Assembly (NCBI GenBank): GCA_020052115.1
Contig: JAGVPR010000078.1
Coordinates: 1 to 8,532, forward strand
Source of the DNA: Candidatus Eiseniibacteriota bacterium
GTDB lineage: Bacteria > Eisenbacteria > RBG-16-71-46 > JAGVPR01
Direction: 5' to 3'
DNA: 8,532 nt
The position numbers were made by a program, and so were the translations under genes. Below the pieces are notes generated by a model that saw only the letters and a list, made by a program, of their open reading frames with translations, did not search any database and was not told the DNA's origin. Positions 1-6,151 of this stretch are shown piece by piece. Each line of letters opens with the position of its first letter. Within the stretch, counting starts at the first letter, position 1.

Positions 1-524
1 CCGGCCGCATCCAGCGCCCGTGCCTCTTCGCCGAGCGCGGCGGCCAGATCCATCACGAGCGCGCGCCGGTCGCCCCCGTAGTGCCGGTCCTCGCTCAGGC
101 GGGCCAGGGTGTACGGACCCGTGAGCACGGCCTTCACGGGCTTCTTCGCCTTGGATGCGGCGAAGCGGTAGTCGTCCACCGTGATCGGTCCGCGCGCGCG
201 GACGGGAGCGTTCACGATCGGCTGGCGATAGTAAGTGTTCGTGTCGAAGTAGCGGATCAGACCGCCGATCTCGAACCCATCGATCTTCCGGGCGAGGTAG
301 GTCTGGCCGTCTTCCCATCGTATGAGACCGTCGGTGACGAAGTCGAGCCCCGCCGACTCCTGATCGTGGATGACGGCGGCCGTCACCTCCTCCTGAACGG
401 CGCGAAGCTCGTCGGCGCTGATCGCCCCGTCCTGGAATTTCTGGATCGCGCGCCGCAGACCCTGCTGCTCCGGCGCATCCCCCACCTTGGGGTAGTTGCC
501 GGCCCCGCTCGTGTACAGATTCAA
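1..524 (-). CDS. MetE-like cobalamin-independent methionine synthase family protein (partial, C-terminus outside window)
   Basis: The first 174 codons of a protein of the COG0620 (MetE C-terminal / UROD-like barrel) family. Members transfer a methyl group to homocysteine or a related thiol in the cytosol. The visible part has the family's N-terminal signature, a start reading MNLYTSGAGNYPKVGD, then a stretch with HDQESAGLDFVTDGLIRW (about residues 50-68) and TGPYTLARLSED (about 133-144). The zinc-binding His/Cys residues lie in the missing half, so activity cannot be judged. The start is TTG: an in-frame TGA directly precedes it (525-527) and a GGGAGG Shine-Dalgarno lies five bases upstream, so no earlier start is possible. 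It begins 33 bp after the isocitrate dehydrogenase stop and is probably the last visible gene of the merR operon. Short stand-alone members of this family often use methyl donors other than methyltetrahydrofolate, so the exact substrate is open. Confidence 0.8.
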   Translation of the reverse strand, partial: MNLYTSGAGNYPKVGDAPEQQGLRRAIQKFQDGAISADELRAVQEEVTAAVIHDQESAGLDFVTDGLIRWEDGQTYLARKIDGFEIGGLIRYFDTNTYYRQPIVNAPVRARGPITVDDYRFAASKAKKPVKAVLTGPYTLARLSEDRHYGGDRRALVMDLAAALGEEARALDAA

Positions 525-557
525 TCAGACCTCCCTCGCGCCGCGTGGCGCGCGTCG

Positions 558-1589
558 TCAGAGAGCTGCGTGCGGCGCCGCCGGGGCGCGCTCGAGCGAC
601 CGCAATACAGCGTCGGTCATCTCCGTGGTCGTGGCTTTCCCGCCGAGATCGGCCGTCACGGCGCGACCCTCGGCGAGAACGGCATGGACGGCCGCGGTGA
701 TCCGCTGCGCGGACTCATGCTCTCCGAGATACTCGAGCATGAGCGCGGCGGACAGGATCGCCGCCACCGGGTTCGCGCGGTTCTGCCCGGCGATGTCCGG
801 CGCCGAGCCGTGAACGGCTTCGAAGACGGCACTCTCTTCGCCGATGTTCGCGCCCGGCACGACGCCGAGCCCGCCCACCAGCCCCGCCCCGATCTCCGAG
901 ATGATGTCGCCGTAGAGGTTCTCGTTGAGGAGAACATCGAAGGCCGCGGGATTCAGGATGAGCTGCATCGCGGCGTTGTCTATGATCTTCTCTTCGTACT
1001 GGATCTCGGGATACTCCGGGGCGATGAGGCGGGCGCAGTCAAGGAAGAGGCCGTCCGTGAGCTTCATGATGTTCGCCTTGTGAATCGCGGTCACCTTCTT
1101 GCGGCCGTGCTTCCTGGCGTATGCGAATCCGAAGCGCGAGATCCGGAGACAGGCCGCCTCGGTCGCGACCTTGAGGCTCGCCACGACGCCCTTCGTGAGC
1201 CGATGCTCGATGCCGCTGTAGAGCCCCTCGGTGTTCTCGCGCACGATGACAAGATCCACGCCCGAATAGCGAGAGCGCACGCCCGGAAGCGTGCGCACCG
1301 GGCGCAGGTTCGCATACAGCTCCAACTCGCGCCGGAGCAGGACGTTCACGCTTCCGAAGCCCTTGCCGATCGGCGTCGTCACCGGCCCCTTCAAGGCGAC
1401 GCGGTTCTTGCGCACCGAATCCAGGACCTCGGGGGGCAGCGGCGTCTGGAACCGCTCGATCGCCTCCTGCCCGACGATGTGCGGTTCCCACGAGACGCCC
1501 AAGCCGCAGGAGTCCACCACGCGGACGGCCGCGCCCATGACCTCCGGGCCGATGCCGTCACCCGGCAGGAGCGTGATCGTGTACTTCAT
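558..1589 (-). CDS. NAD-dependent isocitrate dehydrogenase-like enzyme (IDH/IMDH family)
   Basis: A 343-residue beta-decarboxylating dehydrogenase, a normal length for the short IDH3/LeuB-type class. It probably oxidises isocitrate to 2-oxoglutarate in the TCA cycle. The N-terminus has LLPGDGIGPEV (7-17). The substrate loop GSVN (S80, N82) with R86, R96 and R118 matches isocitrate-specific members rather than isopropylmalate ones, and RENTEGLYSGIEH (118-129) carries the conserved Tyr125. Lys171 is the catalytic lysine and D204 and D228 are metal ligands. The cofactor loop HGSAPDIAG (260-268) has Asp265-Ile266, the pair expected for NAD rather than NADP. One oddity is Glu232 where most relatives have the second metal-binding Asp (GDIISE instead of GDILSD). 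The ATG has a GAGGAGG site four bases upstream. It lies 27 bp after the A-type carrier gene and 33 bp before the MetE-like gene, so it is likely cotranscribed. Homoisocitrate or tartrate-type activity is a less likely alternative. Confidence 0.88.
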   Translation of the reverse strand: MKYTITLLPGDGIGPEVMGAAVRVVDSCGLGVSWEPHIVGQEAIERFQTPLPPEVLDSVRKNRVALKGPVTTPIGKGFGSVNVLLRRELELYANLRPVRTLPGVRSRYSGVDLVIVRENTEGLYSGIEHRLTKGVVASLKVATEAACLRISRFGFAYARKHGRKKVTAIHKANIMKLTDGLFLDCARLIAPEYPEIQYEEKIIDNAAMQLILNPAAFDVLLNENLYGDIISEIGAGLVGGLGVVPGANIGEESAVFEAVHGSAPDIAGQNRANPVAAILSAALMLEYLGEHESAQRITAAVHAVLAEGRAVTADLGGKATTTEMTDAVLRSLERAPAAPHAAL

Positions 1590-1616
1590 GCATCCTCCTC
1601 GGCAGAACCGCCGGCG

Positions 1617-1940
1617 TCAGACCTTGAACGACTCGCCGCAGCCGCAGGACGATTTTGCGTTCGGATTCGCGATCTTGAACCCCGAGCCCTGCAGACCCTC
1701 GACGTAGTCAATCTCGACGCCCTCGAGATACAGCGCGCTTCTCGGATCCACGATGATTCGCACGCCGTTGGTCTCGAAGACTTGATCGTCAGGCGCGGTG
1801 TCTTTCTCGAAGTTCAAACCATAGGAAAGACCCGAGCAGCCACCGCTCACGACACGCACGCGGAGGGCCTCGGCCTCTCCAGGCGTCTCGCGCATGAGGT
1901 CATGGATCTTCTCGGAAGCCTTCGGGGTTACGGTCAACAT
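1617..1940 (-). CDS. A-type iron-sulfur carrier protein (IscA/SufA/ErpA family)
   Basis: A 107-residue HesB/IscA-family protein, full length for the family. These proteins bind iron or an Fe-S cluster and deliver it to apo-enzymes, especially [4Fe-4S] proteins. The three invariant cysteines are present: Cys35 in GGCSGLSYGL and Cys99 and Cys101 in the C-terminal SCGCGESF. The ATG is preceded by GAGGAGGGAGACGAG, a strong ribosome-binding site. It follows the cysteine desulfurase by 75 bp and precedes isocitrate dehydrogenase by 27 bp on the same strand. No IscU or NifU gene lies between it and the desulfurase. The sequence alone does not separate IscA from ErpA or SufA, so no symbol is given. 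Possible local clients are the [4Fe-4S] ETF:quinone oxidoreductase and the radical-SAM protein encoded further right; that link is inference. Confidence 0.95.
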   Translation of the reverse strand: MLTVTPKASEKIHDLMRETPGEAEALRVRVVSGGCSGLSYGLNFEKDTAPDDQVFETNGVRIIVDPRSALYLEGVEIDYVEGLQGSGFKIANPNAKSSCGCGESFKV

Positions 1941-2015
1941 CTCGTCTCCCTCCTCTGGGTTGTTTCGGGGCGGCGATGCACCCCAGAGGCCCGTTCGATC
2001 AGGCGCTGCGCGCCC

Positions 2016-3203
2016 TCATCTGGACCCCACTCCTATACGGGCGGCGCCGGGACCGCGCAGCCGCGCGGCCTTCCTCGCCACCTCCTCGATCACGTAGTCC
2101 ACATCCTCCTCGGTGTTCCAGCGCCCCAGACCGAACCGGATCGAGGTCTGGGCCAGACCCTCGGGCAATCCCAGGGCGCGCAGGACGTATGAGGCCTCCA
2201 CCGACTTCGACGTGCATGCGGATCCGCTGGAAAGCGCCACGCCCTCGAGCGACATGAGGAGCGTCTCCCCCTCGATCCGCTCGAAGGAGAGGTTGAGATT
2301 GCCCGGCACTCGCCTCTCGAGCGAGCCGTTCACGCGCGTGCCTTCGATGCGGCCGGCGATCCCCTCGCGAAGCCTCTCGCGAAGCGCGAGCAGCCGCGGC
2401 GCCTCCGTAGGGAGATTCTGCTGAGCGACCCGGCAGGCTTCACCGAAGCCGACGATCCCCGGCACGTTGAGCGTTCCCGGACGGATGCCGCCCTCCTGGC
2501 CGCCGCCCGTGAGGATCGGCTTCATGCGGATCCGCGGGCTCCGCCTCCGCACGTAGATCGCGCCGACGCCCTTCGGGCCGTACATCTTGTGCGCCGAGAT
2601 CGAGGCGAGATCCGCGCCCCACTCCTCGACTCTCACCGGGATCCTCCCCACGGCCTGCACCGCATCGGTGTGGAAGAAGGCGCCCACTTCGTGCGCGGCG
2701 GCGGCGATCTCGCAGATGGGCTGAAGCACGCCGATCTCACCGTTCGCGGCCATGATCGAAACGAGCGTCGTATCCGGCCGGAGCGCGCGCCGCACATCGG
2801 CCGGGTCGAGGAGCCCGTCGCGGCCGACCGGCAGATAGGTGACCTCGAACCCCTCCTCTTCGAGGAGGTGCATCGAATCGAGGACAGCCTTGTGCTCCGT
2901 GACGGCGGTCACGAGGTGACGGCCACGATCGACATTCGCCCGCGCGATGCCCTTGACGGCGAGGTTGTCCGACTCGGTCGCGCCGGAGGTGAAGAGAATC
3001 TCCGCCGGCGCGCACCCGAGCAGCGCGGCGATCTGTCCGCGCGCACGCTCCACGGCTTCTTCGGCCGTCCAGCCGAAGATGTGCGTCTTGCTCGCCGGGT
3101 TGCCGAAGCGCTCTTCGAAATAGGGACGCATCGCGGCCACGGCCGCCGGGTCCGCCGGCGTGGTCGCGTGATGATCCATGTAGATGATGCCGTCTACTCT
3201 CAT
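2016..3203 (-). CDS. iscS: Cysteine desulfurase, IscS/NifS type
   Basis: A PLP-dependent class V aminotransferase-fold enzyme that takes sulfur from L-cysteine as a persulfide for Fe-S cluster and thiolation pathways, releasing alanine. With the ATG at 3201-3203 it has 395 residues. Visible features are YMDHHATTP (8-16), TSGATESDN (72-80), His104, NGEIGVLQP (154-162), HTDAVQ with Asp180 and Gln183, the PLP lysine Lys206 in SAHKMYGPKG, and the persulfide cysteine Cys330 in LSSGSACTSKSVEASYVLRALG. This long active-site loop marks the IscS group rather than SufS. A longer frame runs up to 3332 but would overlap the MerR gene by 110 bp and adds 43 residues with no family counterpart, so 3203 is preferred although its Shine-Dalgarno is weak. 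The C-terminus ends RLRGPGAARIGVGSR and lacks the Trp/His-rich tail of E. coli IscS that contacts IscU. The start is 19 bp after the merR stop. Confidence 0.94.
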   Translation of the reverse strand: MRVDGIIYMDHHATTPADPAAVAAMRPYFEERFGNPASKTHIFGWTAEEAVERARGQIAALLGCAPAEILFTSGATESDNLAVKGIARANVDRGRHLVTAVTEHKAVLDSMHLLEEEGFEVTYLPVGRDGLLDPADVRRALRPDTTLVSIMAANGEIGVLQPICEIAAAAHEVGAFFHTDAVQAVGRIPVRVEEWGADLASISAHKMYGPKGVGAIYVRRRSPRIRMKPILTGGGQEGGIRPGTLNVPGIVGFGEACRVAQQNLPTEAPRLLALRERLREGIAGRIEGTRVNGSLERRVPGNLNLSFERIEGETLLMSLEGVALSSGSACTSKSVEASYVLRALGLPEGLAQTSIRFGLGRWNTEEDVDYVIEEVARKAARLRGPGAARIGVGSR

Positions 3204-3222
3204 CGTGAAACCCCGCGCCGCG

Positions 3223-3675
3223 TCAGACCAAACCGCGGATCGGCAGCGGAACCTCCGAGCGCTCCGTCCAGTTCGGACACGAAGGGCACGGCCGGCCCCA
3301 CGGTCCTTCGGGACACTCCTTACATCCATCAACCAGCGTCAACGCAAGCCGCAGTTCCTCTTCGAGCCGATGGAAGCGGGCCGCCTCGGCCCTGGCGCGG
3401 CGGATCTGCTCTTCGAGGATCCGCCTCAACTCGGGCGCGGCCTGGGCCCCTGTGCCCCAGCCTTCCCGGGCGACCACCACGCAACGAATCTCGGCAAGCG
3501 AGAGGCCCAGTTCCTGCAACGTGTGGATCAGACGCACCCGGTCCAGGTCGGCTTCATTGTAGAGGCGGAAACCGCCGTCCGTCCGCGAAGCCGGCCCGAT
3601 CAGGCCGACCTGCTCGTAGTAGCGGATCGCCCGGGTGGTCGCTCCCGCACGCTCCGCCATCTCTCCGATCTGCAT
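3223..3675 (-). CDS. MerR-family transcriptional regulator with CxxC-x8-CxxC tail
   Basis: A 150-residue MerR-family dimeric DNA-binding protein. Residues 1-70 form the winged helix-turn-helix (MQIGEMAERAGATTRAIRYYEQVGL, then DGGFRLYNEADLDRVRLI). About 80-115 is the amphipathic dimerisation helix. The tail holds four cysteines, C118, C121, C130 and C133, plus C65 at the end of the DNA-binding domain. In ZntR, CueR and SoxR the metal or [2Fe-2S] ligands sit at this same place after the long helix, so a bound metal or cluster is plausible, but the spacing is not that of SoxR (C-x2-C-x-C-x5-C). The start is ATG with GAGGG eight bases upstream; a TTG one codon earlier is possible. It is first in a likely operon with iscS and the A-type carrier and sits directly downstream of a promoter with a perfect inverted repeat, which suggests autoregulation. 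Ligand and regulon are inference. Confidence 0.9.
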   Translation of the reverse strand: MQIGEMAERAGATTRAIRYYEQVGLIGPASRTDGGFRLYNEADLDRVRLIHTLQELGLSLAEIRCVVVAREGWGTGAQAAPELRRILEEQIRRARAEAARFHRLEEELRLALTLVDGCKECPEGPWGRPCPSCPNWTERSEVPLPIRGLV

Positions 3676-3705
3676 CAATCCGGCCCTCGAAGCCCCAACC
3701 GCTCA

Positions 3706-3717
3706 ATCTGGCCAGAT
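3706..3717. promoter_or_regulatory. 12-bp palindrome at the -10 / start region of the merR promoter
   Basis: ATCTGGCCAGAT is a perfect palindrome that overlaps the downstream edge of the -10 hexamer and covers the predicted transcription start. It has a different sequence from the operator-like repeat at 3729-3744, so it could bind a second regulator or form a short hairpin at the 5' end of the message. Function is inferred from position only. Confidence 0.4.
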
Positions 3718-3744
3718 CTTAACACACATTGACGTGAACGTCAA
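3716..3744 (-). promoter_or_regulatory. Sigma-70-type promoter of the merR-iscS operon
   Basis: On the minus strand TTGACG (3744-3739) is followed by a 17-bp spacer and TAAGAT (3721-3716). The -35 matches the consensus at five of six positions and the -10 at four of six. The expected transcript start is near 3709, giving a leader of about 34 nt before the merR ATG. The spacer is of normal length, unlike the 19-20 bp spacers of classic MerR-activated promoters, so repression is more likely than DNA-twisting activation. Confidence 0.65.
3729..3744. promoter_or_regulatory. Perfect 16-bp inverted repeat, probable MerR operator
   Basis: TTGACGTGAACGTCAA consists of two 7-bp arms (TTGACGT / ACGTCAA) with perfect dyad symmetry around a 2-bp centre. 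It contains the -35 hexamer of the merR promoter. Size and symmetry are those of MerR-family operators, and from memory the motif resembles sites reported for LiuR-type MerR regulators of acyl-CoA and ETF genes; I could not check this. I saw no second copy elsewhere in the window, including in front of the deformylase-ETF:QO pair. Confidence 0.6.
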
Positions 3745-3764
3745 AGTCTGAATCAGCGGGCGTG

Positions 3765-3780
3765 GCGGGCGGCCGCCCGC
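3765..3780 (-). terminator. GC-rich palindrome after the ETF:QO gene (terminator-like, no U-tract)
   Basis: GCGGGCGGCCGCCCGC begins about nine bases beyond the ETF:QO stop and can fold as a 6-bp all-GC stem with a GGCC loop. No run of T follows on the minus strand (CACGCCCGCTGATTC), so it is not a classical intrinsic terminator. It may pause polymerase or protect the 3' end, and it sits between the ETF:QO gene and the merR promoter, where a boundary is expected. Confidence 0.35.
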
Positions 3781-3788
3781 TCTCTCGC

Positions 3789-5447
3789 CTACAGGCTCAC
3801 GTACGCCGGACCGCCGCCGCCTTCGGGCGTCACCCAGTTGATGATCCCATACGGATCCTTGATGTCGCACGTCTTGCAGTGCACGCAGTTCGACGCGTTG
3901 ATGCGCAGCCGCAACCCCTCATCGGTCTCGGCCATCTCGTACACGCTCGCCGGGCAGAAGTGCTGGCACGGGTTGCCGTACTCCTCGGTGCAGCGCGTGT
4001 GGCAGATGTCCACGTCGGCGACCACGAGGTGGCACGGTTGGTTCTCCTCGTGCTTCGTGCCCGAGAAGTACACGTCCGTGAGCTTGTCGAAGGTGAGCTT
4101 GCCGTCGAAGGCGCGCCCGGGCGGCTTCTCGCCGGGACGGAGCCGGCGCATGCGCTCGTGGCTCGCGACCGTCGGGTAGCGATTCCGCACGCCGCGCCCG
4201 CCCGTCGCCATCTGGAGCGCCGAGTGCACTAGACCCGACCAGAGTCCGCCGTCGAACGCCTGGTGGAAGTTGCGCACGTTCCACAGCTCGCGCCCCATCC
4301 AGGAGGACTTGATCCGATCCTGATACTCCTTGAGGCGCGCGGCCGACGAGTCCCCGGCGGCGAGGCAGCCGGCGACCACGTCGGCTGCGATCATGCCCGA
4401 CTTCATCGCCGTGTGGATCCCCTTCAAACGCTGCGCATTCAGCAAGCTCCCCGAATCGCCCGCGATGAGACAGCCGTCCACGTAGAGCTGAGGAATGGAC
4501 CAGTAACCACCCTCGGGGATCGCCTTCGCGCCGTAGGACACGACGCGACCGCCCTCGAGGAAGCGCGCCACTAGCGGATGCGTCTTGAACTGCTGAAAGA
4601 CCGAGTGCGGATCCGTGTGCGGATCCTCGTAGCCGAGATCCGTCACGAAGCCGGCGGAGATGTGATTGTCGGCCATTCCGTAGAGGAAGCCGCCGCCGAA
4701 CGTCTTCGCATCGAGCGGGAAGCCGAGCGTGTGGACGACCGAGCCGGGGCGAAGCCGCCCCTCGGGAACCTCCCACACCTCCTTGACGCCGGTCGTATAG
4801 ACTTGGGGATTGCACCCCGCATCGAGATGGTGGCGCGCGACGAGCTGCTTCGTGAGCGAACCGCGCGCGCCCTCTCCGAGAACCGTGACCTTCGCGCGGA
4901 TGTCCACGCCCGGCTCGAAGTTCGACTTCGGCTTCCCTTCGCGATCGAGCCCCTTGTCGCCGGTGCGAACGCCGACGACGCGGTCGTCTTCGTAGAGCAG
5001 CTCGCTTCCCGGAAAGCCGGGAATCAGGTCCACACCGAGGCCCTCGAGCTGCTCCCCCATCCACCGCGTGAGCTTGCCGAGCGAAACGATGAAGCAGCCG
5101 TGGTTGCGAAGCGGCGGCGGCGTGATCGGCGAGCGCAGTGCGCGGCGGCGCGTGAGGTAGTAGAGGTCGTCGTCGCCGACCGGGCTCTCGAGCGGCGCCC
5201 CGCGATCGCGGAAGTCGGGGATCAACTCGGCCAGAGCCTTCGGATCCAGGATGGCGCCCGAGATCGAGTGGGAGCCCGCCTCGGCGCCCTTCTCGATCAC
5301 CATGATGGAGAGGTCTCCGGGAGAGGCGACGCCGGGCACTTGCCCTTTCAGTATCCGGCCCATGCGGATCGCGCCGGCCAGACACGCCGGGCCGGCGCCC
5401 ACGAAGAGGACATCAACCTCGAGCGTCTCCCTTTGGATCTCGGTCAT
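3789..5447 (-). CDS. Electron-transfer flavoprotein:quinone oxidoreductase (ETF-QO)
   Basis: A 552-residue, full-length ETF dehydrogenase. It is a monotopic membrane enzyme that passes electrons from reduced ETF to the quinone pool during acyl-CoA and amino-acid oxidation. The FAD-binding motif is VGAGPACLAGAIR (16-28), with a second FAD contact region around GCLIAGDSG to KGIHTAMKSGMIAAD (326-356). The quinone-binding segment lies about 250-310 (GGGFLYGMADNHISAGFV onward). The C-terminal [4Fe-4S] domain has Cys498 (CPASVYE), Cys521, Cys524 and Cys527 in NCVHCKTCDIKDP, followed by INWVTPEGGGGP, nearly identical to the mitochondrial enzyme as I recall it. The ATG overlaps the deformylase stop as ATGA and has AGGAGG just upstream, so translation is probably coupled. 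No etfA/etfB lies in the window; partner ETF must be encoded elsewhere. It needs an Fe-S cluster, which the neighbouring isc-type genes could supply. Confidence 0.96.
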   Translation of the reverse strand: MTEIQRETLEVDVLFVGAGPACLAGAIRMGRILKGQVPGVASPGDLSIMVIEKGAEAGSHSISGAILDPKALAELIPDFRDRGAPLESPVGDDDLYYLTRRRALRSPITPPPLRNHGCFIVSLGKLTRWMGEQLEGLGVDLIPGFPGSELLYEDDRVVGVRTGDKGLDREGKPKSNFEPGVDIRAKVTVLGEGARGSLTKQLVARHHLDAGCNPQVYTTGVKEVWEVPEGRLRPGSVVHTLGFPLDAKTFGGGFLYGMADNHISAGFVTDLGYEDPHTDPHSVFQQFKTHPLVARFLEGGRVVSYGAKAIPEGGYWSIPQLYVDGCLIAGDSGSLLNAQRLKGIHTAMKSGMIAADVVAGCLAAGDSSAARLKEYQDRIKSSWMGRELWNVRNFHQAFDGGLWSGLVHSALQMATGGRGVRNRYPTVASHERMRRLRPGEKPPGRAFDGKLTFDKLTDVYFSGTKHEENQPCHLVVADVDICHTRCTEEYGNPCQHFCPASVYEMAETDEGLRLRINASNCVHCKTCDIKDPYGIINWVTPEGGGGPAYVSL

Positions 5448-6037
5448 CTCTCCTCCTGGGCGGCGGAGCCCTCTCCCTCTCCCTCTTCTTCCTCCTCGTC
5501 GTCATCGGCGCCGCTCCAGAAGCGCGAGTACTCGCGCATGAACGTGAGCGAGCGCAGATCCTCCATCCGGTCGAGGAAGAGAATGCCCTGCAGGTGATCT
5601 ATCTCGTGCTGCGCGATGACCGCCGGGTACTCGGCGAGTTCCAGGCGCACCGGCTTGCCCGCGCGGTCGAGCGCCTCGACGGTGACCCGCTCGTGCCGCG
5701 GCACGATCCCGCGGATCCCCTCGACGCTCAGACACCCTTCCCACCCCCGAACCCTCTCGGGTGAACGCTCGACGATCACGGGGTTGACGAGAGCCATGAG
5801 AGGAGATTCCGACTCCGCGGGGTAACGGCCCTTCTCCCGGGACTCGATCACGAGAATCTGCCTCGGCACGTGGACTTGCGGAGCCGCCAGACCGACACCC
5901 TCGTACTCGCGCATCGTCTCGATCATGTCGTCTATGAGACGCTGGAGGCGCTCCGACGAGAGCTCCTGCTTGGAGACCGGGTCGGTAACGCGGCGGAGAA
6001 TGGGGTTGCCCATCTGCGCGATTTTCAGAACGGCCAC
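5444..6037 (-). CDS. def: Peptide deformylase
   Basis: A 197-residue metal hydrolase that removes the formyl group from the N-terminal methionine of new proteins at the ribosome. All three signature motifs are present: GVGLAAPQ (47-54), EGCLS (100-104) and QHEIDH (143-148). Metal ligands are Cys102, His144 and His148, with Glu145 as the catalytic base. The start is GTG at 6035-6037, with GGAGG six bases upstream; the frame stays open far beyond it but the upstream part is antisense to the radical-SAM gene and runs through both promoters. An unusual feature is the C-terminal tail (about residues 178-190), a run of Asp, Glu and Gly that most deformylases lack. The stop overlaps the ETF:QO start. 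No fmt gene, the usual partner, is visible on either side. Confidence 0.96.
   Translation of the reverse strand: MAVLKIAQMGNPILRRVTDPVSKQELSSERLQRLIDDMIETMREYEGVGLAAPQVHVPRQILVIESREKGRYPAESESPLMALVNPVIVERSPERVRGWEGCLSVEGIRGIVPRHERVTVEALDRAGKPVRLELAEYPAVIAQHEIDHLQGILFLDRMEDLRSLTFMREYSRFWSGADDDEEEEEGEGEGSAAQEER
5468..5506 (-). repeat. Low-complexity acidic-tail coding tract in def
   Basis: On the plus strand this stretch is a run of CTC/CTT/TCC-type pyrimidine repeats; on the minus strand it encodes the DDDEEEEEGEGEG tail of the deformylase. The repetitive pyrimidine/purine bias could vary in length between strains by slippage, though codon-level purity (GAG, GAA, GGC mix) is imperfect. Confidence 0.6.
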
Positions 6038-6113
6038 GAGGCTCCTCCATCGCTGCGAATAGGGACTTGGCGGGGAATGCGGAGATGCGCCTAACTCCTT
6101 GAGATCCCATGCC

Positions 6114-6142
6114 ATCGTACCCGGATGCCGGCGGAGGGTCAA
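6114..6142 (-). promoter_or_regulatory. Sigma-70-type promoter of the def-ETF:QO unit
   Basis: On the minus strand TTGACC (6142-6137) is followed by a 17-bp spacer and TACGAT (6119-6114). The predicted start near 6107 gives a leader of about 70 nt before the deformylase GTG. It lies back-to-back with the radical-SAM promoter; nine bases separate the two -35 hexamers. Confidence 0.55.
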
Positions 6143-6151
6143 GGAACCGGC

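Noticed and set aside
2002..2014. Small hairpin GGCGC-TGC-GCGCC just after the iscS stop
   Set aside because: Only a 5-bp stem and no T-run on the minus strand; too weak to call a terminator between iscS and the carrier gene.
81..2192. A 703-codon open frame on the plus strand
   Set aside because: It is antisense to five well-supported conserved genes or gene parts (MetE-like, isocitrate dehydrogenase, A-type carrier, IscS). Long antisense frames are expected in GC-rich coding DNA, and its translation is Arg/His/Asp/Leu-rich with no recognisable domain.
3204..3332. A 43-codon N-terminal extension of IscS
   Set aside because: It would overlap merR by 110 bp, is Arg-rich and has no counterpart in the family; the conserved N-terminus begins right at the ATG at 3203.
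3919..5385. A 488-codon minus-strand frame inside the ETF:QO gene
   Set aside because: It is a shifted frame of the ETF:QO gene, Arg-rich, with no domain; the ETF:QO frame holds every expected motif.
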